Of a stretch of DNA of 64,000 bases, positions 33,066-43,681 are shown in pieces. Below the pieces are notes generated by a model, which searched no databases, was not told the origin of the DNA, and worked only from the letters and a program-made list of their open reading frames with translations. Every line of letters starts with the position of its first letter. Within the stretch, counting starts at the first letter, position 1. This DNA is from Comamonadaceae bacterium 2FH (GTDB taxonomy: Bacteria; Pseudomonadota; Gammaproteobacteria; Burkholderiales; Burkholderiaceae_C), in the NCBI GenBank assembly GCA_005503335.1, contig SCMQ01000002.1:179061-243060 (forward strand), in the 5' to 3' direction. The position numbers and the translations under genes are program-made.

Positions 33066-33935
33066 ATGAGCAAGACCACGGTGTCGACGGCCCACCCGTT
33101 CGACCAGGCGCTGGCCCTGATGCCGGTCGCGGTGACGGCGCAGGAGCATGGCCGCGAGGCTACGCGCCACTGGCAGGGCCATACCCATGCGGCCTACTGG
33201 AACATGGTCGGGCCGTTCGGCGGCCTCACGGCCGCCCAGGCCCTGCAGGCCGTGCTGCAGCATCCCGAGCGCCTCGGCGAGCCGGTATCCTTCACCGTGA
33301 ACTTCGCCGCCGCCCTGGCCGAGGGGAGCTTCCGCGTCGAGGCGCGGCCGGTGCGCACCAACCGCTCGACCCAGCACTGGACCGTCGCGATCCTGCAGAC
33401 CGACGACGCCGGCCTGGACTCGGTGATGCTGACCGCCACGGCCGTGACCGCCAAGCGGCGCGGCACCTGGAGCGCGGCCGATGCGGTGATGCCCGAGGTG
33501 CCGGCGCCCGAGACCATCGCGCGCGCCAGTTCCGCCCGGCGCGTGGCCTGGGTGCAGCGCTACGACCTGCGTCCCTGCGCCGGCGAGCTGCCGGCCGCCT
33601 GGGACGATGCCGAGGCCGACAGCCTGACCCAGCTGTGGATGCGCGACGACCCGCCGCGCCCGCTCGATTTCTGCAGCCTCACGGCCCTGGCCGACGTGTT
33701 CTACCCGCGCGTGTGGCGCCGCCGCGCGCGCATGACGCCGGTGGGCACGGTCTCCATGACGGTCTACTTCCACGCCGGTGCGGCCGAGCTCGCCGCCACC
33801 GGCGAGGGCTACCTGCTGGGCCAGGCGCGTGCCCAGTCCTTCTTCAACGGTTTCTTCGACCAGAGCGCCGAGCTCTGGAACCAGGCCGGCCAGCTGCTGG
33901 CCACCAGCCACCAGATCGTCTATTTCAAGGAATGA
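33066..33935 (+). CDS. TesB-like acyl-CoA thioesterase
   Basis: A 289-residue double-hotdog thioesterase. MVGPFGGLTAAQALQAV in the first hotdog and GTVSMTVYFHAG, ARAQSFFNGFFDQSAELW in the second are the recognisable parts. Likely releases fatty acid from acyl-CoA to keep the CoA pool free during degradation. Its stop overlaps a possible start of the next gene. Chain-length preference cannot be told. Confidence 0.85.
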   Translation: MSKTTVSTAHPFDQALALMPVAVTAQEHGREATRHWQGHTHAAYWNMVGPFGGLTAAQALQAVLQHPERLGEPVSFTVNFAAALAEGSFRVEARPVRTNRSTQHWTVAILQTDDAGLDSVMLTATAVTAKRRGTWSAADAVMPEVPAPETIARASSARRVAWVQRYDLRPCAGELPAAWDDAEADSLTQLWMRDDPPRPLDFCSLTALADVFYPRVWRRRARMTPVGTVSMTVYFHAGAAELAATGEGYLLGQARAQSFFNGFFDQSAELWNQAGQLLATSHQIVYFKE

Positions 33936-33940
33936 ACCCG

Positions 33941-34705
33941 ATGTCAGAGATCCTAGAACACTGCGACGCCGGCGTGCTCACGCTCACGCTCAACCGTGCG
34001 GAGCGCAAGAACGCCCTCACTGCGGACATGTACGCGGCCCTGGCCGATGCGCTGGCGCGCGCCGAGGCCGACGCCAGCGTGCGCGTGGTGCTGCTGCAAG
34101 GCCAGGAGACCGTGTTCAGCGCCGGCAACGACATCGGGGACTTCCTCAATGCGCCGCCGGCCACGCCCGACCGGCCGGTGTTCCGCTTCCTGCGCGGCAT
34201 CGCCGCCTTCCCCAAGCCGCTGCTCGCCGCCGTCTGCGGGCCGGCCGTGGGCGTGGGCACCACCCTGCTGTTCCACTGCGACCTGGTCTACGCCGGCGAC
34301 AACGCGGCTTTCTCCATGCCCTTCGTCAACCTGGGCCTGTGCCCCGAGGCGGCCTCCAGCCTGCTGGCGCCCCAGATGTTCGGCTACCACCGCGCGGCCG
34401 AGGCCCTGCTGCTGGGCGAGCCCTTCTTCGCCGAGGCCGCGCTCGAGGTCGGCCTGGTCAACCGCGTGCTGCCGCCGACCGAGGTCAACGCCTACGCCCA
34501 GGCCCAGGCGCGCAAGCTGGCCGCCAAGCCCCTGGTGTCGCTGGTCGAGACCAAGCGCTTGCTGAAGAAGGGCCAGGCCGCGCAGGTGGCCGAGCGCATG
34601 GCCGAGGAGGGCGCGAGCTTCTCGCGCATGCTGCGCGAGCCGGCCGCGCGCGAGGCCTTCGCCGCCTTCATGGACAAGCGCAAGCCCGATTTCTCGGCGC
34701 TTTGA
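33941..34705 (+). CDS. Enoyl-CoA hydratase/isomerase
   Basis: A 254-residue crotonase-family protein: LNRAERKNALTADMY, the oxyanion-hole segments FSAGNDIGDFL and CGPAVGVGTTLLFHCDL. The conserved hydratase Glu pair is not complete, and the sequence resembles PaaG/enoyl-CoA isomerase-type members, so an isomerase for unsaturated fatty acids is possible. The ATG at 33941 has AAGGA 9 bp upstream; an ATG at 33932 overlaps the previous stop but sits directly on that site. Confidence 0.87.
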   Translation: MSEILEHCDAGVLTLTLNRAERKNALTADMYAALADALARAEADASVRVVLLQGQETVFSAGNDIGDFLNAPPATPDRPVFRFLRGIAAFPKPLLAAVCGPAVGVGTTLLFHCDLVYAGDNAAFSMPFVNLGLCPEAASSLLAPQMFGYHRAAEALLLGEPFFAEAALEVGLVNRVLPPTEVNAYAQAQARKLAAKPLVSLVETKRLLKKGQAAQVAERMAEEGASFSRMLREPAAREAFAAFMDKRKPDFSAL

Positions 34706-34736
34706 AGCCGGTTCGCGCCTGCACGAGGCCCATGCC

Positions 34737-35231
34737 TTGACGCCCCCCCATACCAAGCACCAGGCCGCAGCCGCGGCCTTCGAACCCGAGTTCATCGCGG
34801 GCCTCAAGAGCATCTTCGAAGAGCGCATCGCCTTCAACCAGCTGCTCGGCCTGAAGATCGACACGCTCGAGCCCGATCGGGTCGGCGCCCACATCGCCAT
34901 GCGGCCCGAACTGATCGGCCATTTCAGCTACCACCGCCTGCACGGCGGCGTGATCAGCGCCGGGCTCGACGCCATGGGCGGCCTGGCGGTGCTGGCCGCG
35001 ATCGGCGCGCGCCACATGGACGAGCCGCCCGCGCAGCGCCTGCACCGCTTCGCCAAGCTCGGCACCATAGACCTGCGTATCGACTACCTGCGTCCGGCCA
35101 TAGGCGAGCGCTTCGAGCTGCGTGCCGAGGTCATGCGCCTGGGCTCGCGCGTGGCTTCCACGCGCATGGAGTTCCTGGGCGAAGGCGGCAGGCTGCTGTC
35201 CACCGGGGCGGGGGCCTACATCGTGTCCTGA
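34737..35231 (+). CDS. PaaI-type hotdog thioesterase
   Basis: A 164-residue single-hotdog thioesterase; RLHGGVISAGLDAMGGLAVLAA is the hotdog helix (HGGVISAGLDAMGG). The best available start is a TTG at 34737 with ACGAGG about 9 bp upstream; no in-frame ATG exists before residue ~50. It closes the beta-oxidation operon, 31 bp after the enoyl hydratase gene. Substrate unknown. Confidence 0.8.
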   Translation: MTPPHTKHQAAAAAFEPEFIAGLKSIFEERIAFNQLLGLKIDTLEPDRVGAHIAMRPELIGHFSYHRLHGGVISAGLDAMGGLAVLAAIGARHMDEPPAQRLHRFAKLGTIDLRIDYLRPAIGERFELRAEVMRLGSRVASTRMEFLGEGGRLLSTGAGAYIVS

Positions 35232-35240
35232 GCCCTTATC

Positions 35241-35258
35241 GCCCTGCGCGACCAGGGC
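35241..35258. other. Small hairpin between the lipid and chemosensory operons
   Basis: GCCCTG-CGCGAC-CAGGGC. No T-run follows, so only a weak candidate for termination. The chemosensory promoter should lie between here and 35320. Confidence 0.3.
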
Positions 35259-35320
35259 TGAGTGTCGTAAAAAATGGCGCGCGCTGCTATGCTTGATGGA
35301 AATCAAAAAGAAACAGCTGC

Positions 35321-35821
35321 ATGGAAAAAAGGGGCCGTGACCCAGAAATGGGCGCAGGGAGCAGAGGGCCGTATGTGGTTCTCGAGTTGGATGCTGTGCG
35401 CGTCGCCCTGCCCCTGGCCGTGGTCGAGCGTGTCATCCAGGCTGTTGCCCTGTCGTATCTGCCCGGCGCCCCCGAGATCGTGCTCGGGGTCCTCAACCTC
35501 CAGGGGCGCGTCATCCCGGTCGTCAACCTGCGTCGTCGCCTGGGCCTGCCCGAGCGTGCGCAGGCCCTGAGCGACCACATCGTCATCGCCCGAGCGCGTC
35601 AGCGTTCCGTGGCGCTGGTCGTCGACGCGGTGAGCGGAGTGACCGACTGCGCCGGTCCGGACTGGATCGACGCGGCGCGCATCCTGCCCGGGCTCGAACT
35701 GGTCGACGGCGTCCTGCGCCAGGGTGACGGCCTGCTGCTGGTGCACGATCTGGACCGGTTTCTCTCGCTCGACGAAGCGACCTCCCTCGACACGGCCATG
35801 GCGGCCAGCGGAGGTCCGTGA
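35321..35821 (+). CDS. cheW: CheW-like coupling protein (WspB-like position)
   Basis: A 166-residue CheW-domain protein (VVLELDAVRVALPLAVVERV, LGVLNLQGRVIPVVNLRRRL, as ILGVLNLQG-type motif). It would link receptors to the CheA kinase. First gene of a long operon; the second CheW is two genes on, as in Wsp systems, which also carry two. An in-frame ATG at 35348 is possible, but its Shine-Dalgarno is poorly spaced. One base separates its stop from the cheR start. Confidence 0.88.
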   Translation: MEKRGRDPEMGAGSRGPYVVLELDAVRVALPLAVVERVIQAVALSYLPGAPEIVLGVLNLQGRVIPVVNLRRRLGLPERAQALSDHIVIARARQRSVALVVDAVSGVTDCAGPDWIDAARILPGLELVDGVLRQGDGLLLVHDLDRFLSLDEATSLDTAMAASGGP

Positions 35822-35822
35822 A

Positions 35823-37235
35823 ATGGGCAAGGCCCTGTCCGAGACCCAGCTGGCCCGCCTGAGCGAGCTTGTCGGGACCCGTCTGGGCCTGCATTTCCCC
35901 CCGGAACGCTGGAGCGATCTGGCCCGCGGCATGGCCGCCGCCGCGACCGACTTCGACCTGCCGGACGCGGCGGCCTGCGCGCAACGGCTGCTGTCCGCGC
36001 CCCTGAGCGACGCTGACGTCGAACGGCTGGCGACGTACCTGACCGTGGGCGAGACCTATTTCTTTCGCGACCGGGCCCTGTTCGATCTGCTCGAGGGGCG
36101 CATCCTGCCGGAACTGCTGCAGGCGCGTTGCGCCAGTGCGCCGCAACTGCGGATCTGGAGTGCGGGCTGCGCCACCGGGGAGGAGCCGTATTCGGTCGCC
36201 ATGCTGCTGGACCGGCTGCTGCCCCGAGCCGACCCCCTGCAGGTGAGCCTGCTGGGCACGGACATCAATCCAGAGTTCCTGCGCCGCGCGGTGCAAGGCG
36301 AGTACGGCGCCTGGTCGTTCCGGGACACGCCGGCCTGGGTCCAGGAGCGCTATTTCGAGCGCCGGCCGGACGGGCGCTTGCGGCTGCACGAGCGCATCCG
36401 CCGGTGCGTCACCTGGGCGGTGCTCAACCTGGCCGAGGACAGCTATCCCTCGCTGGCCAGCAATACTTTCGCGACGGATCTGATCTTGTGCCGCAACGTG
36501 TTGATGTACTTCGGCCCTGCGCAGGCCGCAGCGGTGGTCGAGCGGCTGCACCGCGCACTGCGGCCGGGAGGCTGGCTGGTGGTGACGCCGGCGGAGATGT
36601 CCAGCGCCCTGTTCACCGGCTTCACCCCCGTCACCCTGGACGGCGTGACGCTGTACCGCAAGAGCGCGCTTGCGCCCGCGTTGCGTGACGCGGCGGTGCC
36701 GGCGCGGTCGCCGTTCGTCCCTTCGCCGGGCCGGTGGATGCCGGCCGCGCCGCGGTCGCTTGCGGTCGAGCCCCCGCGCGACCCGCGGCGGCTGGCGCTG
36801 ACGGCGCGGGCCCTGGCCGACCAGGGGCGCTTCGACGAGGCCCTGGCCTGGTGCCAGCGGGCGATCGCCGCCGACAAGCTCAGGCCGGCGGCGCATTACC
36901 TGCTCGCGACCATCCAACAGGAGCAGGGCCAGGCCGACGCCGCGGCGCAGTCGCTCGCGCGGGCGCTGTACCTCGAGCCGGACTTCATCCTGGCCCATTT
37001 CGCGCTCGGCAGCCTGCGCCGGGCCCAGGGCCGTGCCGGCGAGGCCGCGCGGCACTTCGGCCGAGCCCTGGTCCTGCTGCAGGACTGCCCCGCGGACGAG
37101 ACCGTGCCCGAGTCCGAGGGCCTGCATGCCGGCCGGCTGGCCGAGGTGGTGCGCCTGGCACTGGCCAACCTGCAGCAGACGCAGGGTGCGGCGGGCCGCG
37201 CACCTCTGACGCGGAGGCAAGTGCATGAACGATGA
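35823..37235 (+). CDS. cheR: CheR methyltransferase with C-terminal TPR region (WspC-like)
   Basis: A 470-residue protein: CheR N- and C-terminal domains (residues ~10-275) with the SAM-binding motif IWSAGCATGEEPYS, TDINPEFL and DLILCRNVLMYF, followed by a Pro-rich linker and TPR-like repeats (~320-440: ALADQGRFDEALAWCQRAIA, ALYLEPDFILAHFALGSL). The CheR-TPR layout is that of WspC. It methylates receptor glutamates using S-adenosylmethionine. It overlaps the following cheW by 11 bp. Confidence 0.92.
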   Translation: MGKALSETQLARLSELVGTRLGLHFPPERWSDLARGMAAAATDFDLPDAAACAQRLLSAPLSDADVERLATYLTVGETYFFRDRALFDLLEGRILPELLQARCASAPQLRIWSAGCATGEEPYSVAMLLDRLLPRADPLQVSLLGTDINPEFLRRAVQGEYGAWSFRDTPAWVQERYFERRPDGRLRLHERIRRCVTWAVLNLAEDSYPSLASNTFATDLILCRNVLMYFGPAQAAAVVERLHRALRPGGWLVVTPAEMSSALFTGFTPVTLDGVTLYRKSALAPALRDAAVPARSPFVPSPGRWMPAAPRSLAVEPPRDPRRLALTARALADQGRFDEALAWCQRAIAADKLRPAAHYLLATIQQEQGQADAAAQSLARALYLEPDFILAHFALGSLRRAQGRAGEAARHFGRALVLLQDCPADETVPESEGLHAGRLAEVVRLALANLQQTQGAAGRAPLTRRQVHER

Positions 37236-37896
37236 CACGCCGATCACGCGCGCCCCGGCGGGGCCGGGCGCGCTCGACTGGTCCAGCGTACGGCAACGCA
37301 TGGAGGCTGCGCGCCTGGCATTCGACCGTGCGGGGATGCATGATCCCGAGACCACCCAGCGCATCCTGAAGGCGCGCGCCCAGGCCCTGGCGAAGGCACC
37401 CGAGCCGGAGCTGAGCGAGCAGCTCGACCTGCTGGCGTTCCGCCTGGCCTGGGAGGATTACGCCGTCGAATCGCGCTTCGTGCGCGAGGTCTGTGTGCTG
37501 GAGCAGCTGACCCCGGTACCCAGCACCCCGCCCTTCGTGCTGGGCCTGGTCAACCTGCATGGCGAGATCCTGTCGGTCATCGACCTCAGGACCTTCTTCG
37601 AGCTGCCGGCACAGGGGCTGACCGATCTCAACAAGCTGATCGTGCTGGCCGGCGAAGGCATGCGCTTCGGCATCCTGGCCGACGCCATCACCGGCATGCT
37701 CAGCCTGCCGGTGGCCGATATCCAGCCCGCACTGCCCACCCTCACCGGCATCCGCGCGAAATACCTGCGTGGGGTGACGCCCGGGCGCACGGCGGTGCTC
37801 GACGCCGGCTTGCTGCTGGCCGACGACAGCCTGGTGGTGCGGGACGAGCCTGTCGCGCCGCGCGTGACCAAGCCTATGCAAGGAGAACCGCGATGA
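37225..37896 (+). CDS. cheW: CheW-like coupling protein (WspD-like position)
   Basis: A 223-residue CheW protein with a ~65-residue N-terminal helical extension before the CheW fold ([21 protein letters not shown]). Longer CheWs in second position are typical of Wsp operons. Starts inside cheR and ends in an ATGA overlap with the first MCP, so the three are tightly coupled. Confidence 0.9.
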   Translation: MNDDTPITRAPAGPGALDWSSVRQRMEAARLAFDRAGMHDPETTQRILKARAQALAKAPEPELSEQLDLLAFRLAWEDYAVESRFVREVCVLEQLTPVPSTPPFVLGLVNLHGEILSVIDLRTFFELPAQGLTDLNKLIVLAGEGMRFGILADAITGMLSLPVADIQPALPTLTGIRAKYLRGVTPGRTAVLDAGLLLADDSLVVRDEPVAPRVTKPMQGEPR

Positions 37897-39527
37897 CATG
37901 GATGCTCGACCTGAGCACACGCAACAAGCTGTTCGTAGGCTTCGGGTTGATGCTCGCGCTGCTGGCCGGCGCGGGCCTGACCGCCTACCAGAGCGTTTCG
38001 GCGATCCTGGCCTCGCAGCGCGTCCTGCAACAGGAATTCGCCGACGCCGTCGACCTGCTGGAGCTGCGTACCGACATCAACGGCAGCCGCGCCTCGCTGC
38101 TGCGCCTGCTGCTGGCCCAGACGCCCGCCGAGCGCGAGGTCGCGCAGCAGGACATCCGGCAGCGTGAACAGGAGGGCGACGAGGCCTTGCGCCAGCTGCA
38201 GGGGCGCAAACGCGACGATGCCCAGCCCTTGGCCCAGATCCAGGAGATCGTGGCCTTGCGCAACGTTTTCAACCGGACGCGCAATGCCCAGATCATGCCG
38301 CTGATCCAGGCGGGCCAGACCGAGCAGGCCCTGGCGATGATTCTGGGGGCCCAGGAGCAGCGCTACCTGCAGATGCGCCAGATGGCGCAGGCACTGGGCG
38401 AGGAGGCCTTGCGGCGCGCCCGTGCCGCCGAGACGGCAGCGGAGCAGCGCAGCCAGGCAGCGATGGTCGAGCTGCTCGTTCTCGGCCTGGTGGCGCTGGG
38501 GTTCGGACTCGCGATGGCGCTGTGGCTGAGCCGCATGATCGCCGGGCCGCTGCGCGATGTGGCCGACATCGCCGGCCGGGTCGCGGCCGGCGACCTGACC
38601 GCCGCGCTGCCCGTCGAGCCGCGCGGCGACGAGGTCGGCGACCTGCTGAAGGCCTTTCACGCCATGACCGCCCGGCTGCGTACGAGCACGCGCGAGATCC
38701 ACGCCGGCGTGAACGTGCTGGCGTCGTCGTCGAACGAGATCCTGGCCACCATCTCGCAGGTGGCCGCGGGGGCGGCCCAGACGGCGGCGGCGGTAGGCCA
38801 GACGACGGTCACGGTCGAGGAGGTCAAGCAGACGGCCCAGCTGTCGAGCCAGAAGGCGCGCCATGTCTCGGACAGCGCGCAGCGCGCGGCGCAGGTGTCG
38901 CAGGGCGGACGCCTGGCGGTGGAGGGGGCGATTGCCGGCATGCAGCGCATCCAGGACCAGATGGCGTCGATCGCCGACAGCGTGGTGCAGCTGGGCGAGC
39001 AGGGCCAGACGATTGGCGAAATCATCGCCATGGTGAGCCAACTGGCCGAGCGCTCGAACCTGCTGGCGGTGAACGCGGCGATCGAGGCGGCGCGCGCGGG
39101 CGAGGAGGGCAAGGGCTTCGCGGTGGTGGCGCAGGAGGTCAAGAGCCTGGCCGAGCAGTCCAAGCAGGCGACGGCGCAGGTGCGCACCATCCTGGGCGAC
39201 ATCCAGAAGGCGACCAGCGCGACGGTGCTGGCCACCGAGCAGGGCCACAAGGTGGTGGCGGCCGGCATTCAGCAGTCGGCCGATGCCGCACAGGCGATAC
39301 GCCAGCTGGCCGAGAGCATCGACGAGGCGGCGCAGGCGGCGACGCAGATTGCCGCGTCGAGCCAGCAGCAGATGGTGGGCATGGACCAGGTCGGCCAGGC
39401 CATGCACAGCATCAAGCAGGCGAGCCTGCAGAATGCGGCCGGCACGCGCCAGGCCGAGACGGCGGCGCAGGGCCTGCACGAGCTGGGGGCGCGGCTCAGG
39501 CAGCAGGTCGCGCTGTACCAGTTGTGA
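37893..39527 (+). CDS. Methyl-accepting chemotaxis protein 1
   Basis: A 544-residue receptor: short cytoplasmic start, TM1 about 13-33, a helical periplasmic domain of 4HB_MCP type to ~195, TM2 ~197-217, HAMP to ~270, then the signalling hairpin with the tip [28 protein letters not shown] (tip core [17 protein letters not shown]). No C-terminal NWETF-type pentapeptide for CheR docking. From codon ~270 to the end it is about 95% identical at the DNA level to the next MCP. Likely an input to the CheA encoded downstream. Confidence 0.93.
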   Translation: MTWMLDLSTRNKLFVGFGLMLALLAGAGLTAYQSVSAILASQRVLQQEFADAVDLLELRTDINGSRASLLRLLLAQTPAEREVAQQDIRQREQEGDEALRQLQGRKRDDAQPLAQIQEIVALRNVFNRTRNAQIMPLIQAGQTEQALAMILGAQEQRYLQMRQMAQALGEEALRRARAAETAAEQRSQAAMVELLVLGLVALGFGLAMALWLSRMIAGPLRDVADIAGRVAAGDLTAALPVEPRGDEVGDLLKAFHAMTARLRTSTREIHAGVNVLASSSNEILATISQVAAGAAQTAAAVGQTTVTVEEVKQTAQLSSQKARHVSDSAQRAAQVSQGGRLAVEGAIAGMQRIQDQMASIADSVVQLGEQGQTIGEIIAMVSQLAERSNLLAVNAAIEAARAGEEGKGFAVVAQEVKSLAEQSKQATAQVRTILGDIQKATSATVLATEQGHKVVAAGIQQSADAAQAIRQLAESIDEAAQAATQIAASSQQQMVGMDQVGQAMHSIKQASLQNAAGTRQAETAAQGLHELGARLRQQVALYQL

Positions 39528-39585
39528 GGACATCGAGCATTTGCGGGGCGCTGCACGGCCGAAGGCCTGAAAGGAAAAAAACACC

Positions 39586-41340
39586 ATGAACTGGCTGCTC
39601 AATCTCTCCACTCGCGGCAAGCTGGTCTTCGGCTTTGGGCTGATGCTGGCTTTCCTGCTGGGTGTCATCGGCAGCGCCTACTGGGGGATGGGGTCGATGC
39701 TGGCGTCCGAGAGGGCACTCTACGAAGACGACTATCGCAACGTACGCGACATGGCGGGTCTGAGAACCCAGTTCAACCAGATCCGGGTGCTGATGCTCGA
39801 GGCACAACTGATGAAGAGCCGCAGCGATCAGGAGCCCTTATTGAGGCAGGCCACCGAGGGGTCGAAGCAGATCGATCAGGCCCTGCGTGGCCTGCAGGAG
39901 CGGACCAGGGACGACCCCGGTCTGTCGTCGCGGCTGACGGAACTCAAATCCGTGTGGGACGCCTTTGCTCAGACCAAGGATGCCGAGATCATCCCGCTGA
40001 TTCTCGCCGGCAAGCTGGCCGAAGCCCAGCAACTGGCGGTGGGCGTGCAGCAGGGGCGCGCGAAGCAGATCCGTGCCCTGGACGAGGAGCTGGTCAGGTT
40101 GGTGGAGGAGAAGATGCGTCTTGCCGTGGCCCACTCCGAGGCGCAGGCGCTCCAGACACTGCGAATCGTTGGGCTGTGCGGGGCGGTGGCGCTGGCTGCC
40201 GGTTTGACCCTGGTCATCCTGTTCAGCCGGATGATTGCTGCCCCGCTCAGGGACATCGCGGCGCGGGCGAGTCGCATTGCCGACGGTGAGATCGTGGTGC
40301 AGGCCTCCACCGCGCAACGGACCGACGAGATCGGCCAGCTGGAAGAGCGCTTCAACCAGATGGCCATCTCGCTCAGGGACAAGGCGGCGGTGGCCCAGGG
40401 CATTGCCGGCGGCGACCTGAGCATGCAGGTCCAGGTGCGGTCCGGGCAGGATGCCCTGGGCAACGCCTTTTCCACCATGCTGGACAACCTGCGCAAGATG
40501 ACCCATGAGATCCACGAGGGCGTGAACGTGCTGGCGTCGTCGTCGAACGAGATCCTGGCCACCACCTCGCAGGTGGCCGCGGGGGCGGCACAGACGGCGG
40601 CGGCGGTCAGCCAGACCACGGTCACGGTCGAGGAGGTCAAGCAGACGGCGCAGCTGTCGAGCCAGAAGGCGCGCCATGTCTCGGACAGCGCGCAGCGCGC
40701 GGCGCAGGTGTCGCAGGGCGGACGCCAGGCCGTCGAGGATGCGATCGCCGGCATGCACCGCATCCAGGAGCAGATGGCGTCGATTGCCGACAGCGTGGTG
40801 CGGCTGAGCGAGCAGGGCCAGGCGATAGGCGAGATCATCGCCACGGTGAACGAACTGGCCGAGCGCTCGAACCTGCTGGCGGTGAACGCGGCGATCGAGG
40901 CGGCGCGCGCGGGCGAGGAGGGCAAGGGCTTCGCGGTGGTGGCGCAGGAGGTCAGGAGCCTGGCCGAGCAGTCCAAGCAGGCGACGGCGCAGGTGCGCAC
41001 CATCCTGGGCGACATCCAGAAGGCGACCAGCGCGGCGGTGCTGGCCACCGAGCAGGGCCACAAGGCGGTGGCGGCCGGCGTCCAGCAGTCGGCCGATGCC
41101 GCACAGGCGATACACCTGCTGGCCGAGAGCATCGACGAGGCGGCGCGGGCGGCGACGCAGATTGCCGCGTCGAGCCAGCAGCAGATGGTGGGCATGGACC
41201 AGGTCGGCCAGGCGATGGAGAGCATCAAGCAGGCGAGCCTGCAGAATGCGGCCGGCACGCGCCAGGCCGAGACGGCGGCGCAGGGCCTGCACGAGCTGGG
41301 GGCGCGGCTCAGGCAGCAGGTCGCGCTGTACAGGCTGTGA
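39586..41340 (+). CDS. Methyl-accepting chemotaxis protein 2
   Basis: A 584-residue receptor with the same plan as MCP 1: TM1 ~13-33, 4HB-type periplasmic domain that is only distantly similar to that of MCP 1, TM2 ~190-210, HAMP with an extra segment to ~310, then a signalling domain nearly identical to MCP 1 (40507-41338 against 38699-39525). No docking pentapeptide. The two receptors probably sense different ligands and feed the same array. Confidence 0.93.
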   Translation: MNWLLNLSTRGKLVFGFGLMLAFLLGVIGSAYWGMGSMLASERALYEDDYRNVRDMAGLRTQFNQIRVLMLEAQLMKSRSDQEPLLRQATEGSKQIDQALRGLQERTRDDPGLSSRLTELKSVWDAFAQTKDAEIIPLILAGKLAEAQQLAVGVQQGRAKQIRALDEELVRLVEEKMRLAVAHSEAQALQTLRIVGLCGAVALAAGLTLVILFSRMIAAPLRDIAARASRIADGEIVVQASTAQRTDEIGQLEERFNQMAISLRDKAAVAQGIAGGDLSMQVQVRSGQDALGNAFSTMLDNLRKMTHEIHEGVNVLASSSNEILATTSQVAAGAAQTAAAVSQTTVTVEEVKQTAQLSSQKARHVSDSAQRAAQVSQGGRQAVEDAIAGMHRIQEQMASIADSVVRLSEQGQAIGEIIATVNELAERSNLLAVNAAIEAARAGEEGKGFAVVAQEVRSLAEQSKQATAQVRTILGDIQKATSAAVLATEQGHKAVAAGVQQSADAAQAIHLLAESIDEAARAATQIAASSQQQMVGMDQVGQAMESIKQASLQNAAGTRQAETAAQGLHELGARLRQQVALYRL

Positions 41341-41423
41341 CGAGGAGGCACGCGTCATGACACCGAAAGACGGGGCAGTGCCAGCCGACCGCCCATGCGG
41401 GGGCCGGGGCAAGGAGCCAGGAC

Positions 41424-43679
41424 ATGGCCAGTAAGAACGAGGCCTTGCTGAAGCGGCTGCTCGCCACCTTCCGGGTCGAGGCGGACGAGCACCTCCAGGC
41501 GCTGGCCGCCGGCCTGCTGGCGCTGGAGAAAGCGCCAGCGGGGTCCGAGGCGGGCCGCATCGTCGAGGCCATTTTCCGCGAGGCGCACAGTCTCAAGGGG
41601 GCGGCCCGGGCGGTGGACCTCGCGTCCGTCGAGTCGCTGTGCCAGGCCCTCGAAAGCGTGTTCGCGGCGCTGCAGCAGGGCCGCCAGCCGGTGTCGCCGG
41701 CGCTGCTCGATCTGCTGCACCAGGCCCTGGACATGCTGGACGCGCTGTTGCGTGGGCCGGAACCGGCCGCCGTTCCGGCGGCGTTGCCAGGGCTGATCCG
41801 ACGGCTGGAGGCGGCGGCTGCCGGTTCAGCGCTGTCCGGCGGCGCTGAACCGTCGTTCGAGGCCGTGGCACCGAGAGTGGCGCAAGAAATCGCCGCGCCA
41901 CAGCCGGCGGCCGCGCCCATTACCGCCGTGGACACCGTGCGGATCGCTGCCGCCAAGCTCGACGCCGTGATGCGCCAGGCCGAGGAACTGCTGGGCCCCC
42001 GCCTGGCCGCGCAGCAGCGCGTGGAGGCCTTGCGTGAGACGGCGGACCTGGTGCATGCGCGCAAGAAACAGCGCGCGCAGTTGCTGACGGCGCTGCGGCG
42101 CATCGAGCGCGTGTCGGGCAACGGCTCGCCGCAGGAGCGCAAGGACCTGCAGCAACTGCTCAGGCACCTGGAGGGCGAGGCGCTGTTCATGGCGACCCTC
42201 GACACCCGTCTGTCCAAGTTGCAGCAGGCGGCCGCGAACGACCAGCGCATGCTGGCGGGCATGAGCGAGAGCCTGCTCGACGGGATCAAGCAGATGCAGC
42301 TGATGCCGATTGCCTCGCTGCTCGACATTCTGCCGCGGCTGGCGCGCGACCTCGCCCGCGATCAGGGCAAGGCGGTGACGCTCAGCTTGCAGGGGGGCGA
42401 GATCGAAATCGACCGACGCATCCTCGACGAGCTCAAGGACCCGCTGATTCATCTGCTGCGCAATGCGATCGACCATGGCATCGAGTCGCCTGCGGCGCGC
42501 GGTGCGGCGGGCAAACCGGCGCAGGGCACGGTCACGCTGGCCGTACTGCAGAGCGACAGCGGCAAGGTCGAGCTGCGAATGACCGACGACGGCGCAGGTA
42601 TCGACGTGGCGCGGGTAAAGGCCGTGGCCTGCCAGAAGGGCATGTTGTCCGCCGAGGCGGTCGAGCAGCTCGACGATCGGGCAGCCCTTGGGCTGGTGCT
42701 GCGCTCCGGCCTGTCCACCAGTCCGATCATCACCGACGTTTCGGGGCGTGGGCTCGGTCTGGCGATCGTGCACGAGAAGGTGGAGCGCCTGGGCGGGCGT
42801 ATCGCCATCGACACGCAGCCCGGTGCCGGCACGGTGTTCAGCATGGTCCTGCCGCTCACGCTGGCGACGCTGCGCGGCGTGCTGGTGCGTGCCGGAGACC
42901 GGCTCTGTGCGGTGCCCGCGGCCAGCGTCGAGCGCGTCGCCCGGGTGGACGGGGCGGCGTTGCGCACGGTGGAAAACCGCGCCACCATCTTGCTCGAGGG
43001 CCAGGTGCTGTCCCTGGTGGATATGGCCGACGTGCTCGCGCTGCCGCGGCCCGCGGCCGGCGCCGCCGCAGCCCCCTGGCCGGTGCTGGTGCTGGGCCAA
43101 GGCGCGGCGCGCGTCGCATTCCGCGTCGATGCCATCCTGGGCGAGCAGGAGATCCTGCTCAAGCCCCTGGGCCCGCAGCTCGCGCGCGTGCGCCATGTCG
43201 CGGGCGCCAGCCTGCTGGGTACCGGCGAGGTGGTGCCGGTGCTGAACGTGGCCGACCTGCTTCATTCAGCCGCGACGGGCGCCGCGCCTTCCGCAGGCAG
43301 CACCCCGTCCGCCCCCAAGCGCTCGGTACTGGTGGTGGAGGATTCGGTCACCTCGCGCGCCTTGCTCAAGAGCATCCTGGAGTCGGACGGTTATGCGGTC
43401 AGCACCGCGGTGGACGGACTGGAGGCCCTGGCCGAGCTCAAGGCGGCGGACTTCGACCTGGTGGTGTCCGACGTCGAAATGCCACGCATGGACGGCTTCG
43501 AGCTCACGGCCTGCATCCGTGCCGACCGGCAGCTGGCCGAGCTGCCGGTGGTGCTGGTGACCGCGCTCGATTCGCGCGAGCACCGTGAGCGGGGCGTCGA
43601 CGTGGGCGCCAGCGCCTATATCGTGAAAAGTCGGTTCGACCAGGGAAATTTGCTGGAGACCGTTGGCCGCCTGCTCTGA
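41424..43679 (+). CDS. cheA: CheA-type kinase fused to a receiver (WspE-like)
   Basis: A 751-residue hybrid: HPt domain with His55 in AHSLKGAARA, a dimerisation region, HATPase (LRNAIDHGIESP; DDGAGIDVARV; GRGLGLAIVHEKV), a CheW domain (~500-620) and a C-terminal receiver from ~635 with phospho-acceptor Asp in VVSDVEMPRMDG. This HPt-kinase-CheW-REC order is that of WspE, which phosphorylates a separate output regulator. Only one HPt is visible. It sits after the receptors and 2 bp before cheB. Confidence 0.93.
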   Translation: MASKNEALLKRLLATFRVEADEHLQALAAGLLALEKAPAGSEAGRIVEAIFREAHSLKGAARAVDLASVESLCQALESVFAALQQGRQPVSPALLDLLHQALDMLDALLRGPEPAAVPAALPGLIRRLEAAAAGSALSGGAEPSFEAVAPRVAQEIAAPQPAAAPITAVDTVRIAAAKLDAVMRQAEELLGPRLAAQQRVEALRETADLVHARKKQRAQLLTALRRIERVSGNGSPQERKDLQQLLRHLEGEALFMATLDTRLSKLQQAAANDQRMLAGMSESLLDGIKQMQLMPIASLLDILPRLARDLARDQGKAVTLSLQGGEIEIDRRILDELKDPLIHLLRNAIDHGIESPAARGAAGKPAQGTVTLAVLQSDSGKVELRMTDDGAGIDVARVKAVACQKGMLSAEAVEQLDDRAALGLVLRSGLSTSPIITDVSGRGLGLAIVHEKVERLGGRIAIDTQPGAGTVFSMVLPLTLATLRGVLVRAGDRLCAVPAASVERVARVDGAALRTVENRATILLEGQVLSLVDMADVLALPRPAAGAAAAPWPVLVLGQGAARVAFRVDAILGEQEILLKPLGPQLARVRHVAGASLLGTGEVVPVLNVADLLHSAATGAAPSAGSTPSAPKRSVLVVEDSVTSRALLKSILESDGYAVSTAVDGLEALAELKAADFDLVVSDVEMPRMDGFELTACIRADRQLAELPVVLVTALDSREHRERGVDVGASAYIVKSRFDQGNLLETVGRLL

Positions 43680-43681
43680 CG

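Noticed and set aside
36056..36328. Minus-strand ORFs inside cheR and cheA
   Set aside because: Shadows of genes whose catalytic motifs are in the other frame.
38699..41338. Long direct repeat as evidence of a mobile element or assembly error
   Set aside because: Both copies are in-frame parts of intact MCP genes with different sensor halves; duplication or gene conversion explains it better.
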